NCBI GenBank assembly: GCA_030272155.1
Contig: CP126194.1
Location: 1,240,001 to 1,304,000, forward strand
Reading direction: 5' to 3'
DNA from: Tetradesmus obliquus
Lineage: Eukaryota > Chlorophyta > Chlorophyceae > Sphaeropleales > Scenedesmaceae
DNA length: 64,000 nucleotides
The position numbers and the translations under genes were made by a program. Shown piece after piece: positions 35,597-47,700 of this stretch. The notes under the pieces were generated by a model. The model searched no databases and had not been told where the DNA came from. It saw nothing but the letters and a program-made list of their open reading frames with translations. Numbering within the stretch: position 1 is the first letter of the stretch; each line of letters begins with the position of its first letter.

Positions 35597-38500
35597 GTGG
35601 GGGCAGACGTCAGTTAGGTGGCAGCTTGTGTGCATTGCAAAGTGCTGGGATGCCTAGCCTCCGCACGTCCTCTATCATGCCCTGCTCTTGAGCGCAATGC
35701 AGTGCCGCTTCCAGTAACATGTTGAATGACATGACAAGCCTCACCCTGCGCCTGTATTTGCGGTGCTTTGGTGATAGGACCATGGAGGCATCCCCAGAGA
35801 CATCTTACAACCCAACACAAAACACGCCGTACACACTGTCACATACCATGTTACGTAACATGTTGCATCCCTCACCTTGCGCCTGAAGTTGGGGTTCTTG
35901 GTGATGGGGTCCCCGATGCATCCCAGCAACGTCCTCGACCACCAGAGCCGCAGTGCAACACGCCACACAACATGTCACCGAAGATGTTACCTCCCATGTT
36001 ACATAACATGTTACACCTCCCACATTGAGCCTGAAGTTGGGGTCGTTGGTGATGGGGTCGTCGCTGCATCGCAGTTACACCCCTGACCAACAAAGCAAAG
36101 AACATGACAACCGACACAACCTGTCACTCAAGATGTTACCTGCCATGTTACATAACATGTTACACCTCTCACCTTGCGCCTGAAGTTAGGATCCTTGGTG
36201 ATGGGGTCGTCGTTGTAGTCAACGCGCACCAGCTGCGTCTCGTCCATGGTGATGGACTCGTACAGGCCCGCACCCGCATAGCCCTCCAGGTCCTCGCCGT
36301 TGCTGTCAGACCTGCAAGGGGACAAATGCAAAACAAAGGTTGAAGCTTGCAAAACATGCTTTTGCTTTGTGTGCGTGTGATTGTAGCCCTCCTCAGCATC
36401 TCTGTCAGACCTTGCACGCAGGTGCATGCATGCGTGACAGTGAGGGTTGTGCCGAGGTGAAGCGCGAGGTGATTGTCAGATGGCAAATGCAACGCATGAT
36501 GGCAGCTCGCGCTGCTCGTGGCTGCTGCCAGCAGCAGCATCGTACAAGGAGCAACGCCTGCATGGCGCATGCAGACCAAAGGCCTGCTGCCGCAGCCACA
36601 CAATTTGCTGGCTCCCCCGCCGCACCTGAAGATGAGGCTCTCTCGCACAAACATGCCCTCGCTCTTGCTCGCGTAGCTGAGCGTCTCCGGGTGCTCCAGG
36701 TTGTCCTTGCGCGCCGCAAACGCGATGCTGCTGCCCGGCACCATGCCCGACACCAGGCTCTCGCCCAGGCCCTTCACCAGCTCACAGAACACCTGCCAAC
36801 AACAGCCAGAGGGCGAAAGGCGGTGGCAGAACAGTCGTAAGGGGCCACGCCTGCACAAGACACCAGGCTCTCGCCCAGGTGGCAGAACAGTCGTAAGGGG
36901 CCACGCCTGCACAAGACCAGGCTCTCGCCCAGGCCCTTCACCAGCTCGCAGAACACCTGCAGGCACGGAGACAGGCGGCAGCGCAGCAGTTGTGAGGGGC
37001 TACACTTGCACAAGACACCAGGCTCTCACCCAGGCCCTTGACCAGCTCACAGAACACCTGCAGGCAGTGATAGAGGTGGGATCGGAGGTGTAGTGGCGCG
37101 GCAGGAGAGGGTTTGTCAAATTGCGCCAAGAGAGAGCAACAGCGCTAGGCGGGGACAGGCAGCAGCAGGCCAAACACTTACAGGAGACCTGGCATGGCAG
37201 TTTAGCATAACAACAGCAGGAGACGCATAATCGACTGCTGCAGCTGCCTCCATCCTGTGCAGCAGCATCCTCGCGCCGCACCTCGTTGGCGTCGTTGTTG
37301 CTGGGGTTCTTGGTGTGGATCACAAACGCGTAGCGCGCAGGCACCACGCGCATCACGCACACCGCCATGCGCACATCGTCCGCATCAATGCCGCACTTGC
37401 GCAGGCTGTAGAAGGCCCTGTCATTGTACTTGCTGGCCCACACGCCCCTCAGCGCCTCAACGGCCATGCTCCAGCGCTGCTCGTTCTCGGGCACTGGGAT
37501 GCCGCTTTCTTTCAGGGCGGCTGCCAGCTGCTGCCGCAGCTCCCCAGGCACCTGCATGCAGGGCAAAAGCAAGGTGTCATACTCTGCTTCAGTTGTTCAG
37601 ATAGGTGTCATAGTCTGCTTCTGTTGTGCAAGGGCGGCAAATCCATACCACAGCCACAGGGACGAGGCACATGATCAGAACGAGACACTGGGCAGGTGAT
37701 ACACAGCACTTCGTACGACTACCTCCATCTGCTTCACATGCTAAAAAAACTCTGACAACTTCCTGTTAACAGCAAGACACAGCATGTACAGCTTGCATGA
37801 TATGTGTCCCGCAAGCGGCACTGTGCACAAATCCTGCTGCCGCCAACGCACCTGGACCTGCATCGCCAGCTCCCTGCAGCGCGCCAGCAGCGCCTGCGGG
37901 CCCTCAGGCTGGTGACCGTTGCCGCTGCGCCCGTTGCCGGCTGCGCCAGGCAGCTGCATGGGCGCCGGCACGTTGCGCGGCAGCTGCTTGAGCTGCTGCA
38001 CCAGGCCGCGCAGCTGGTCGCGCACGCCGTGGTTCTCCTGAAGCTCCAGCGCCTGCATCAAAAGGGCGAATTCCATGGCATATGTGGCAGGCAAAGACAG
38101 TATTCAGCGTTGGGATGAGAGCAAATCGTGTGCCAGCAGACCTCATCCCGGCCGCAACACCAACCCGACAGCTCGACAGCGTGTCTTTCGCAATTATTGA
38201 AACACGCAGGGGCCTGCTACTGCCGCAGATTGCCGCACCTGCTCGAAGCTGCTGAAGGGCACCGTGACTGCAGCCGGCAGCCTGATCCAGTCTGGTATCT
38301 TGCCGCGCAGGTTGGCGATGTTCTTGGACTTGGCGCCGACCACGCCGTCCTTAAATTCGTTCATGGGCAGCACCCACTTGCCGCACCAGCTGGGGATGTC
38401 AATGGTCAGGTTGAGCACCTGCAGAGGAAGCAGTGCAGCACAGCACAGCACAGCGCAGAAAATGTGAGGCAAGATGGAGGCAGAACTGTCGGCGGCTCAT

Positions 38501-39823
38501 CAGCTACACAGTGACGATGTTGATGGTTAGCTGGGGATGTTGATGGTGAGGTTGAGCACCTGCAAGAGGACACGTGCAGTGCAGCACAGCAGACGGCAGC
38601 GGGCCGCCAGGCAGTTAAGCAGCATTCTATCAGCTACTGCTAGCAAGCACATCCGTGTGATCTTGTTTGCACTCCATACTGCCAGCAACCAGCACAGTTG
38701 TTTCAAAGTCAATACGCAGATTCAGGGAAGCCTAGTTGTGCAAATCACGCCGAAACAACACCCACCTGGTTGAGGCCCTGCTGGCTCTCGCCCGACAGGA
38801 TGCCGCCCGTGAAAGCATCAATTGACTGCAGACTGGGTGACACCCACGTCACCGCACCAGCAGCAGTGGGCTTGAAGCGCAGGTACCTGCAAGCAGCACG
38901 GCACAGCAGTGGCTTGTTCAGCACGCAAGCAAGCAAGCAGGCAGGCAGGCAGGATGTTCACACACCAGACCCCCGCTGTGTGCATCAGTCTGCAGTCCGT
39001 CATAACCCCAAACCAGAATCCCGCCATAACCCCGCCATAAACACAGCTGCACGCAACAGGACCGTTTGTGCTGTGCCGCAAAGGCGATGTACACCGCCGC
39101 GAACAGCCGCAACACAGCAGCAGCCGCGTGCACTCACTGTCCCGCGGCGTCCTTGATCTGCTTCAGCGGCTCCTCATCATGATCTAAGTTGCTAACTGAA
39201 GTTTGAACAGCCGCATGCGCCACACAGCCGCATGACTCACTGTCCTGCGGCGTCCTTAATCTGCTTCAGCGGCTCCTCGTCGTGGCAGGTGGCGAACAGC
39301 ACGTGCATGTTGCGCGCGCGCACGCTCACGTGGCTCAGCACGTCCGGGGCATCGGGGGTGAGCAGGCCCACCACGCCCTCAGGGATCTCCTCCTCGCCTG
39401 GCGGGAAGAGAAAGACAAATAAGGTTCGAGTCAGAAATGACTTACTGTACATCACAGGTTGAAGGTGCCAAGGGCATAGTACAGGTGTGTACATGCTGTT
39501 CAGGGACAATCAGGCCCAGCATGCGGGAGCTGCTCTCTTTGCCTAACCGCAGTCGGCCGACACGCAGTTACAGTTGGTGTTAACACATTGTAGCTGCACA
39601 TGCTGTGCAGCACACCAAGGGCTCCTAAGCCGAACCCCAAGCCACAGTGCGCAAACGCAAGTGTCGTACAGCAAGCTGCGGAGTCAGAGCCCCGCTGTGA
39701 ACAGCAGCTCACCTGTCACGTTGTGCACCACCAGCACTGTGGGCTCCTCGTAGACCTTGTCCTGCACAGTGCTCAGGTGCTCCACCACCTCCACCAGACC
39801 CATCACCTCGTGAGGGCTGATCA

Positions 39824-39878
<55 letters not shown>

Positions 39879-42800
39879 GCAGGATAAACCATCTGCAATT
39901 AAATGGACTGCACAGTGCCCTTCCATGCTGCTTATAAAAAGCACCTACAAACCCTCAACTACTACAGCAGCAACTGCGAAAACCAGTTTCAACTCTGTCG
40001 CAACGCACCTGCCATGCGCCAAGCTCCGCCAGCTGCCTCAGTGTGGGTTCAATCGCGCTGATGACCAGGCTGACCGCAAAGGCAGGGCCCCCCCGCACCA
40101 CCTCCTCAGCAAAGATATTCAAACCCTTGCTACTCCATCAAAACAACAGCCGCGTCCTCAACTACAGCCACAGCTTCAACAAGCCCGCCCTTGCTAGTGC
40201 TGACCCTGGCGTACAGCGCTGCCACAACACCGCTGTTCACTCTGCGCACCTGCCACGCGCCAAGCTCTGCCAGCTGCCGCAGTGTGGGCTCAATGGCGCT
40301 GATGACCAGGCTGACCGCGAAGGCAGGGCCGCCACGCACCACCTCCTCAGCAAAAATCTCCACGGCCCAGGGGTCGCACTTAGCAGCAGTGCCCAGCGCG
40401 GTTGAGAAGGCGCCAATCGTGTTCACGATGTGATCTGCGTGTAGGGGCAGCAGCACAGATAACAGCAGCAGCAGCAGCAGGCAGCATGTGTATAGCTGTT
40501 GAACGACTACCAGACCACGTACCAGATCCACTGCTGCCAGCACCAGGCACAGCAGCAGCACCAGGCACAGCAGCAGCACCAGGCACAGCAGCAATGCAGT
40601 CCAATAGCGGTAGCAACAGCAACAACAGCAGCAGCAGCAATGCAGCCCTGCCCCCGTACCTGAGGTCTCGCTGAGCAGCCGCCGCACCCTGTTGAGCACC
40701 GCCACCGCCTGCAGCGCCTCCTCACGGCTGGGGCGGCCGCCGCTGCGTACACTGCCTGGCAGGCTCGTCCAGGCCTGCGGTTGGCAATGGCGGTTTGTGT
40801 ACGAGGGCCAAAGCAACACTTACTCGATTGTACGCTGAAGGGTGTATGCGAGGTAATGATGCTGCGTATATGCCTGAGCTTGCCTCACACAGCAGGAGCA
40901 AGTACTCCCTCAGACTCTGCTGTACATGCTGCAAGCACATAAGCTGTACATAGACATGAGCTGCGGAGGCCAGGAAGCTGCTGTAAATGCCACAAGCACA
41001 AAGCTGTATATAGACATTAGACAAGCATCAACTATATTCAAGCTGCTGCCTGCAGCCCCGCACCTTGAGGCAGTAGCAGGCCTCCTCGTTGTCTCCCTTG
41101 CTCAGGCACAGGTTCTGCAGCAGCGGCGCCATGAAGGCGGCAGCGCCAAAGCCTGCAGCACAACGGCAGCACATGGCAGTATTGTGTTGGTTCAAAAGCC
41201 AGCTGTCGGCAGTTACTGCCTGAAAAGTAGGCTCGCTGCTCAACAAGCAGCGATACCGATGCACGGCACATATGATGCACTGTATAGCACCACAGCTGTA
41301 AACACACAAGCTCCGCACCTGCGCTGCCAAGGCCGCGCTCCGCTGCTCCCCGGATGCTGTTCTCCAGCGCCACATCAAGTCACAGCAGGTCCAAGTTGCC
41401 CACCAGAATATAACATGGTTATACAAACCAACACAAAAACAGCATACCAGGTGAAGTACAGCGCACCTGCGCTGCGCACGCCGCGCTCCGCTGCTCCGCG
41501 AATGCTGTTCTCCAGTGCCACATCCAGGTACAGCAGGTCCCTGTTGCCCACCAAACCATCACACTAACACCAACCTCATGTAACAAGTATTAAACAGTGG
41601 CCCCGCACCTGCGCTGCCCACGCCGCGCTCCGTTGCTCCTCGGATGCTGTTCTCCAGTGCCACATCCAGGTACAGCAGGTCCCTGTTGCCCACCAGAATA
41701 TAACCTAACAACATCAGCATACAAACACAAAATAAATCCCACCTGCGCTGCCCACGCCGCGCTCTGCTGCTCCTCTGATGCTGTTCTCCAGCGCCACATC
41801 AAGGTACAGCAGGTCCCTGTTGCCCACCAGAATATATTCAACATAACATCAGCATGCAAGGTGAACTACAGCGCACCTGCGCTGCCCAAGCCGCGCTCCC
41901 CTGCTCCTCGAATGCTGTTCTCAAGCGCCACATCGAGGTACAGCAGGTCCCTGTTGCCCACCATGCACATAACATAACCATCAACAATAGCATTGATAAA
42001 ACCACACTTCAAACGGCGCGCCCACCTGCGCTGCCTACGCCGCGCTCCGCTGCTCCGCGAATGCTGTTCTCCAGCGCCACATCCAGGTACAGCAGGTCCC
42101 TGTTGCCCACAAGGCTCTGGCTAATCTCTGTGCGGGCCTCAACAGCAGCCTCCAGAAAGGGCAGGATCTGCGGGCTGTTGATGTGGCTGGTCACATAGCC
42201 CAGGTAGCCGCGCGCACCACCGGGCAGACTGTTGCCCACATTGGCTGCGCTGGCCTGCAGGTCGGCGCCTGCATGGTGGAAAGGTGCAGCAGCAGACAGA
42301 GAGAGGCAGGAGAAACGTGTGAGCGGAGTGAGTGTGCGGGCTGTTGATGTGGCTGGTCACATAGCCCAGGTAGCCGCGGGCACCACCGGGAAAGCTGTTG
42401 CCCACATTGGCTGCGCTGGCCTGCAGGTCGGCGCCTGCATGATGGAAGAGAATGTGTCCAGGTGCAGGTGCAGATGTGGCCGCAGCGGTACACAGCGAGG
42501 AAAGGGGTCGACACGTTCTGTGATCAGAGGGAGGGTGGCATAGCTGAATAGCACAAGCAATGCCACAGCTGCTCCGTTCTTGCCTGAGTTGCGCACACGG
42601 TTTAGCCAGACAGATACGAGCTCTTCTATTGTAACAGGACACCAGCATGCGCCATAACGATCAAACCACCTCAGCCAGCAAACCAAACAGCAGCCCCACC
42701 TGAGTGCATCCCCTTGAGGATGCCCAGGTGGTTCCTGACTCTCGAATGGGGAAGCTGCTGCAACAGGACAGAACCTTGTGCCATTGCAACAAAAGCTCAA

Positions 42801-43564
42801 TACAATCAACAACCATCGTAACATCCCACCTGAGTGCACCGCCTTGAGGATGCCCAGGTAGTTCCTGAACTCCCTGATGAGCGCGTCCTTCTTGCCGCTG
42901 CCAAACCACTCCGGCTCACACACAATGGGCCGGTCGAAGCTCTCCAGGCGCTGCCGGCTGATGCCAGCGTCACTCAGCACGCGCCAGTATGCGCCGCGGT
43001 CGCCATTGGCCTGCAATAAGGTGGATGCAGGAAGTGAACGTATGAGGATCTTCCCATAATCAACAGCAGCCGTGCCTCAGCGCATCTCCAGGAAGGCCAG
43101 GTATGTGGAGCAGATGGGCTGCCGCTGCAGCACTACATGCACAACAACCGCACGATAAAGACGTCGCAACACGAACAGCAAGGCCCTGACATCCTCCACA
43201 AATGAAGGGCACAGCATTTACACAAAAGTTGATTGAAACAGAGACAACACCCCCGCATGCGGACACACAGCCACGGCAGCAGTGCCTCAGCGCACCTCCA
43301 GGAAGGCCAGGTATGCGGAGCAGATGGGCAGCCGCTGCAGCAGACCACCCTCCCCCCCACATTGAAAGACGCAGCATCCACTAACAACCACACACTGAGA
43401 CCAACCCCACAAGTGGGCACCCCGGCAGCAGCAGTGCCTCAGCGCACCTCCAGGAAGGCCAGGTATGCGGAGCAGATGGGCACGTCATCGGGTGTGGTGT
43501 TGTTGTGCAGCTTCTGGTGCCACTCCTCCATCCAGGTGCCCTTCTTCTCGGGAATGTGGTTCCT

Positions 43565-43623
<59 letters not shown>

Positions 43624-44717
43624 GAGCATGCAGGCAATGCTGCAGACGTCAACAAGATGCTGACCAATGATCAGGTATCATGCACTTTCCGCAATGCTCG
43701 TTGAGCCCCGGCTATCCACACAGCAACAGAAGGCACTGCGTGCATGATGCGCCGCCCTCTTAAGGCATGCAGCAGCTGCAGCACCTAGTACTACAGACGC
43801 GGCTGCACCGCGTTTCCTCTCGCACCCATGCATGAAGTGCAGCATCTCGCCGCACATGTGCTGGCCGCCATGACACACTGACCAACAGTATCCAATCCTG
43901 CACTTCCTGCATTTTCACTTCTCCGCCACGCACCTGTACATAATGTGCAGAATCTCATCGCGGATGCGCTGGCCATCTGCCCCGAAGCAGTTTTTGTACA
44001 AAGCACTGCGACTAAGGGTTATGTTGCATCCCGCACCTGTGCATGATGTGCAGGATCTCATCGCGGATGCGCTGGCCGTCGCCGCCGCGCCCCACGCATG
44101 ACAGCATGAGCCGCACCCACTCCTGCGCTTCCCCGGTGGTCTTGGAGTGCGCCTTGGCGATGGTGTGCGTCAGCCGCTCCTGCGCATGTGGAGGATGGTT
44201 TGTTTGGCAGAGGAAAAATGTGTGTCGCATTTGCATTTGCATTTGCAATGGTTGATGGACAGGGAATGTGGAGCGCAGCGGGGAGGGGCGGAGCAGTGCA
44301 GTGGCAGCAGGGGCTGCGCAGGGCACAATACGCTAGGCGGCGACTTGCATCTGGTGTCAACAGAGAGATGCAGTTGCAGACATCCGGCTGCTGACAGCAG
44401 GGAGATGTTGTTAATCGCTGATGCACTTGCAGGCGCATTGTTTGCATCGCATTGGAGGCAGCAGTGGTGGAGCACAGCACCAGCACCCAACTGAATGCAG
44501 CAGCCGCGATGCAACCGCCGCAGCTGTCGCAGCCGCCAAACACAAAAAGTAACATCTAGAAGTAACACAGTAGCTCGCACCTGTGCTGCCGACAGGATGC
44601 GTGGCTGCGTGTTGTAGTTGCGCTGCCAGGTCAGCTGGCGGCTGGCTGAGTAGCGCAGCCACACGTAGATGTCGCCCATGGCCTCAGCAGTGTCCACCTC
44701 AAAGAAGCCATCAACCA

Positions 44718-44762
<45 letters not shown>

Positions 44763-47700
44763 GTCACACACCCTGCTGCACAGCACGTGGCAAAAAGTGG
44801 ACAATGCCCCATACCCGGCTCGAACGGATGACCTTGGCGTTATTAGCACCACGCTCTAACCAACTGAGCTAATAGGGCTGCACTCCACTGCAGCTGTTGA
44901 TGCCAGCTCTGCAGCGCTCGCTCTTCACCGGCCAGCGGCGGCCGTCGCTGCTGCTCTCGCGGCGCCTCGTCCTAAACCTCGTCCTAAACCCTAAACCCTG
45001 ACTCGCTCTAGGGCGATAGCTTGCCCACCCCTGTAACAGACCTCTCCGGCGCCTGCAGGTTTCCCTGCCACGGCACTGCAGTCGAGGCTGTGCCTGCCCC
45101 TACCATATGCTGTTCTGTCTACACTACTGGTGCGAATGGCAAGCCACTTGCTGAATGCGCGGGCGATAGCTTGCCCACCCCTGTAACAGACCTCTCTCCC
45201 GAATGCAGCAGACTGCACTGCCTGGCTGCCTGATGCACATCAACATGACGGTCGCGCTGCATCAGCTGCAACCTTGAGGCTCGTCTCTATCCAACCCCCG
45301 ACCACGCAGCCCCCGCACGACAGCATAACATGGGCACGATACACCCACAACAGCAGCAGCAGCAGCAGCAGCAGCGCACCTCGTTGATGATGTCTGCCGC
45401 CTTGTGGTAGCGGTGCATGAGCGTCCAGTGGTAGGTGTTGACCTCATTGTCGGCGATGGTGCGCTGCAGGTCGTTGCGGAAGCTGCAAGGCGGGACAGCA
45501 GCAGCAGCAGCAGCAGCAGCAGGGCGAGTCAGGCGTCAGGTGCATGTTGCAGTGGAAGGTGCGCTGCAGGTCGTTGCGGAAGCTGCAGGGCGCGGCAGCA
45601 GCAGCAGCGGCAGCAGCAGCAGCAGCAGCAGCAGGGCGTCAAGTACATATGCGAGTGCATATCAGTAAGGCGTCGCGCGCGGCGCATATTGTTGTAAGAG
45701 TTGATAACAGTCCAGGCCAGGGTAGCAGCTTGGGATGATGTGGGTGTTGCTCCAGTTGGCACAACACCTTGGCCACACCACTGCAGCAGCCACCCTCAGC
45801 AGTGCAGCCACACCACTGCAGCAGCCACCCTCAGCAGGGTGCAAAACAGCTGCATGAGCAGCTGCTGCCATAGTCTTCATGGCTGTGATACTGCAACCAC
45901 CCAGGATCGAACTGGGGACCTTGTGCGTGTGAGGCACACGTGATAACCGACTACACCATGGTTGCTGACAAGATATGACAGCAGCAGGAAATGCCATCTG
46001 TTATCACGCAACAACGCGATTTCGGCTGCGCTGCGGCGCCGCGCCGCTGCACGGATCGCTGCCACAATCCGGTTCCAGGCGCCAGGCAGCCTGCCATCTT
46101 GCTGGCACACCCTGCATGCGGGAAGAGTCCTGTGGCCACTCCTGGCACGTTTCCAACAACTGCAGGCCAGAATCCGCTGCGGCTGCTGGCTAGCAGCACG
46201 CAGTGCTTCGCCATATGCGCTGCCATGCGTCTGGTGGCTTTTACAGCTGCGCGGGCCTCACCACACAAGCACGAATAGGCAACGCCACATACGTAATGGT
46301 GCAATAGCAGCCGTCAGCAGCACAAGGATGCACAATGCGTATGATCAATGCAACAGCCGGTGCTGGTCACCGCCAGTGGACAGCAGCGCAAGTTGCCCTC
46401 TAAAGAATGTAATGAGTGCTCCTTGGACCCACCCAGCTCAAGCTGCTGAGACACCCCTGTAACAGACCTCTTTTTTTTTGCTGAGAAACAGGAGAAGCAC
46501 AATACACAAAAACAATGCATTGTATCAAATCACCTGCTGCGCAGGCTACAACAGTAGCATACATGCAACCACCCAGGATTGAACTGGGGACCTTGTGCGT
46601 GTGAGGCACACGTGATAACCGACTACACCATGGTTGCTTGTCAGTTGTTGGTGCAGCAAGCTGGAGCCGCAGTGCAAGACCGACAGCAAGCTGGTTTCGA
46701 CAGCGCTGCGGTGCGCATCGGACACGCAAACGCCGATGGAGCCGTCGCAGGCGTTCCCTCAGCAATCCCTCCCTCCCCCGCCGCTGCGCCGCATGATTGC
46801 TGGTCTTCAAGCGCTAGGCAAAGTTTGTGATGTGAAGGCGTTGGCGCCTGCGGCGCCTGCCCCTGCACTGCCGCCGCCACATCCTCAACAACTGTCAGAC
46901 GTGCACCAGCTGCGTGCACAGCTACAGGCTGTGCAGGATGCGCCGGTGCTGCAGCCCGGGGCTTGGTGTAGTTTGGCTCCTGTCTTTGCTAACCCTTTTT
47001 TGCAAGCAATGGTTGGGTTTGTGCCCGGTGGGCTGCAAATGCATCCCGTGCCCTCTGTGCACGGGCCACATGCATGTTCTGGCGGCAAGTGTCGGCCGCG
47101 CATCCGCACTGTGGCCGATCTCTGTCGCGCTTGGCATGTGATCCAGCATGCTGCACGGCAGCAGCTGCCACACCCATTGCTGCCGTACGGCTCCAACTTC
47201 AGCAATGCAGACAACGAATCGGCAGATTTGACAGACTTGGTTAACTTGCTGCCCGTGCCGTGGCATCGGGCTGCCTTGGCTGTTGTGCGGCATCCTGCAG
47301 CAGACCGGCCCTGGCCGCCTGCGGCTGTGCCAGACCCGCCATGTATGCCTTCTGCAGCAGAGCAGCATGTTGAGGCCATGTTGGTGGCGCGGCTAGGCTG
47401 GCGGAATCATCGCGGCAAGACGGTGTCTGTTGCGCAATTGTCTGTTCGTGAAGCTACCTCGTTGCAGCTTGGTCCCCTGCGTGCTGAGCGCCAGGAGCGG
47501 CGCACTAGGTTTGTCAGTGTTGCGATCGGTGCGGGTGCCCCGCCCGCGGCGTTGACTCGTGGTTTGCAATGTGTGGCAGCCGCCCAGGGCGCACTATGGA
47601 AGATGCGCTGGGATAATGCGTACAAGGAGACGTAGTGGCGGCTGATCGTGGATGGCTTGCCTACGTCGCAGCGCATGCACCAGCAGCATGATACCTGCAT

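Noticed and set aside
43465..43704. Poly-serine/glutamine protein
   Set aside because: It is the (CTG)n tract at the GWD intron end read in other frames.
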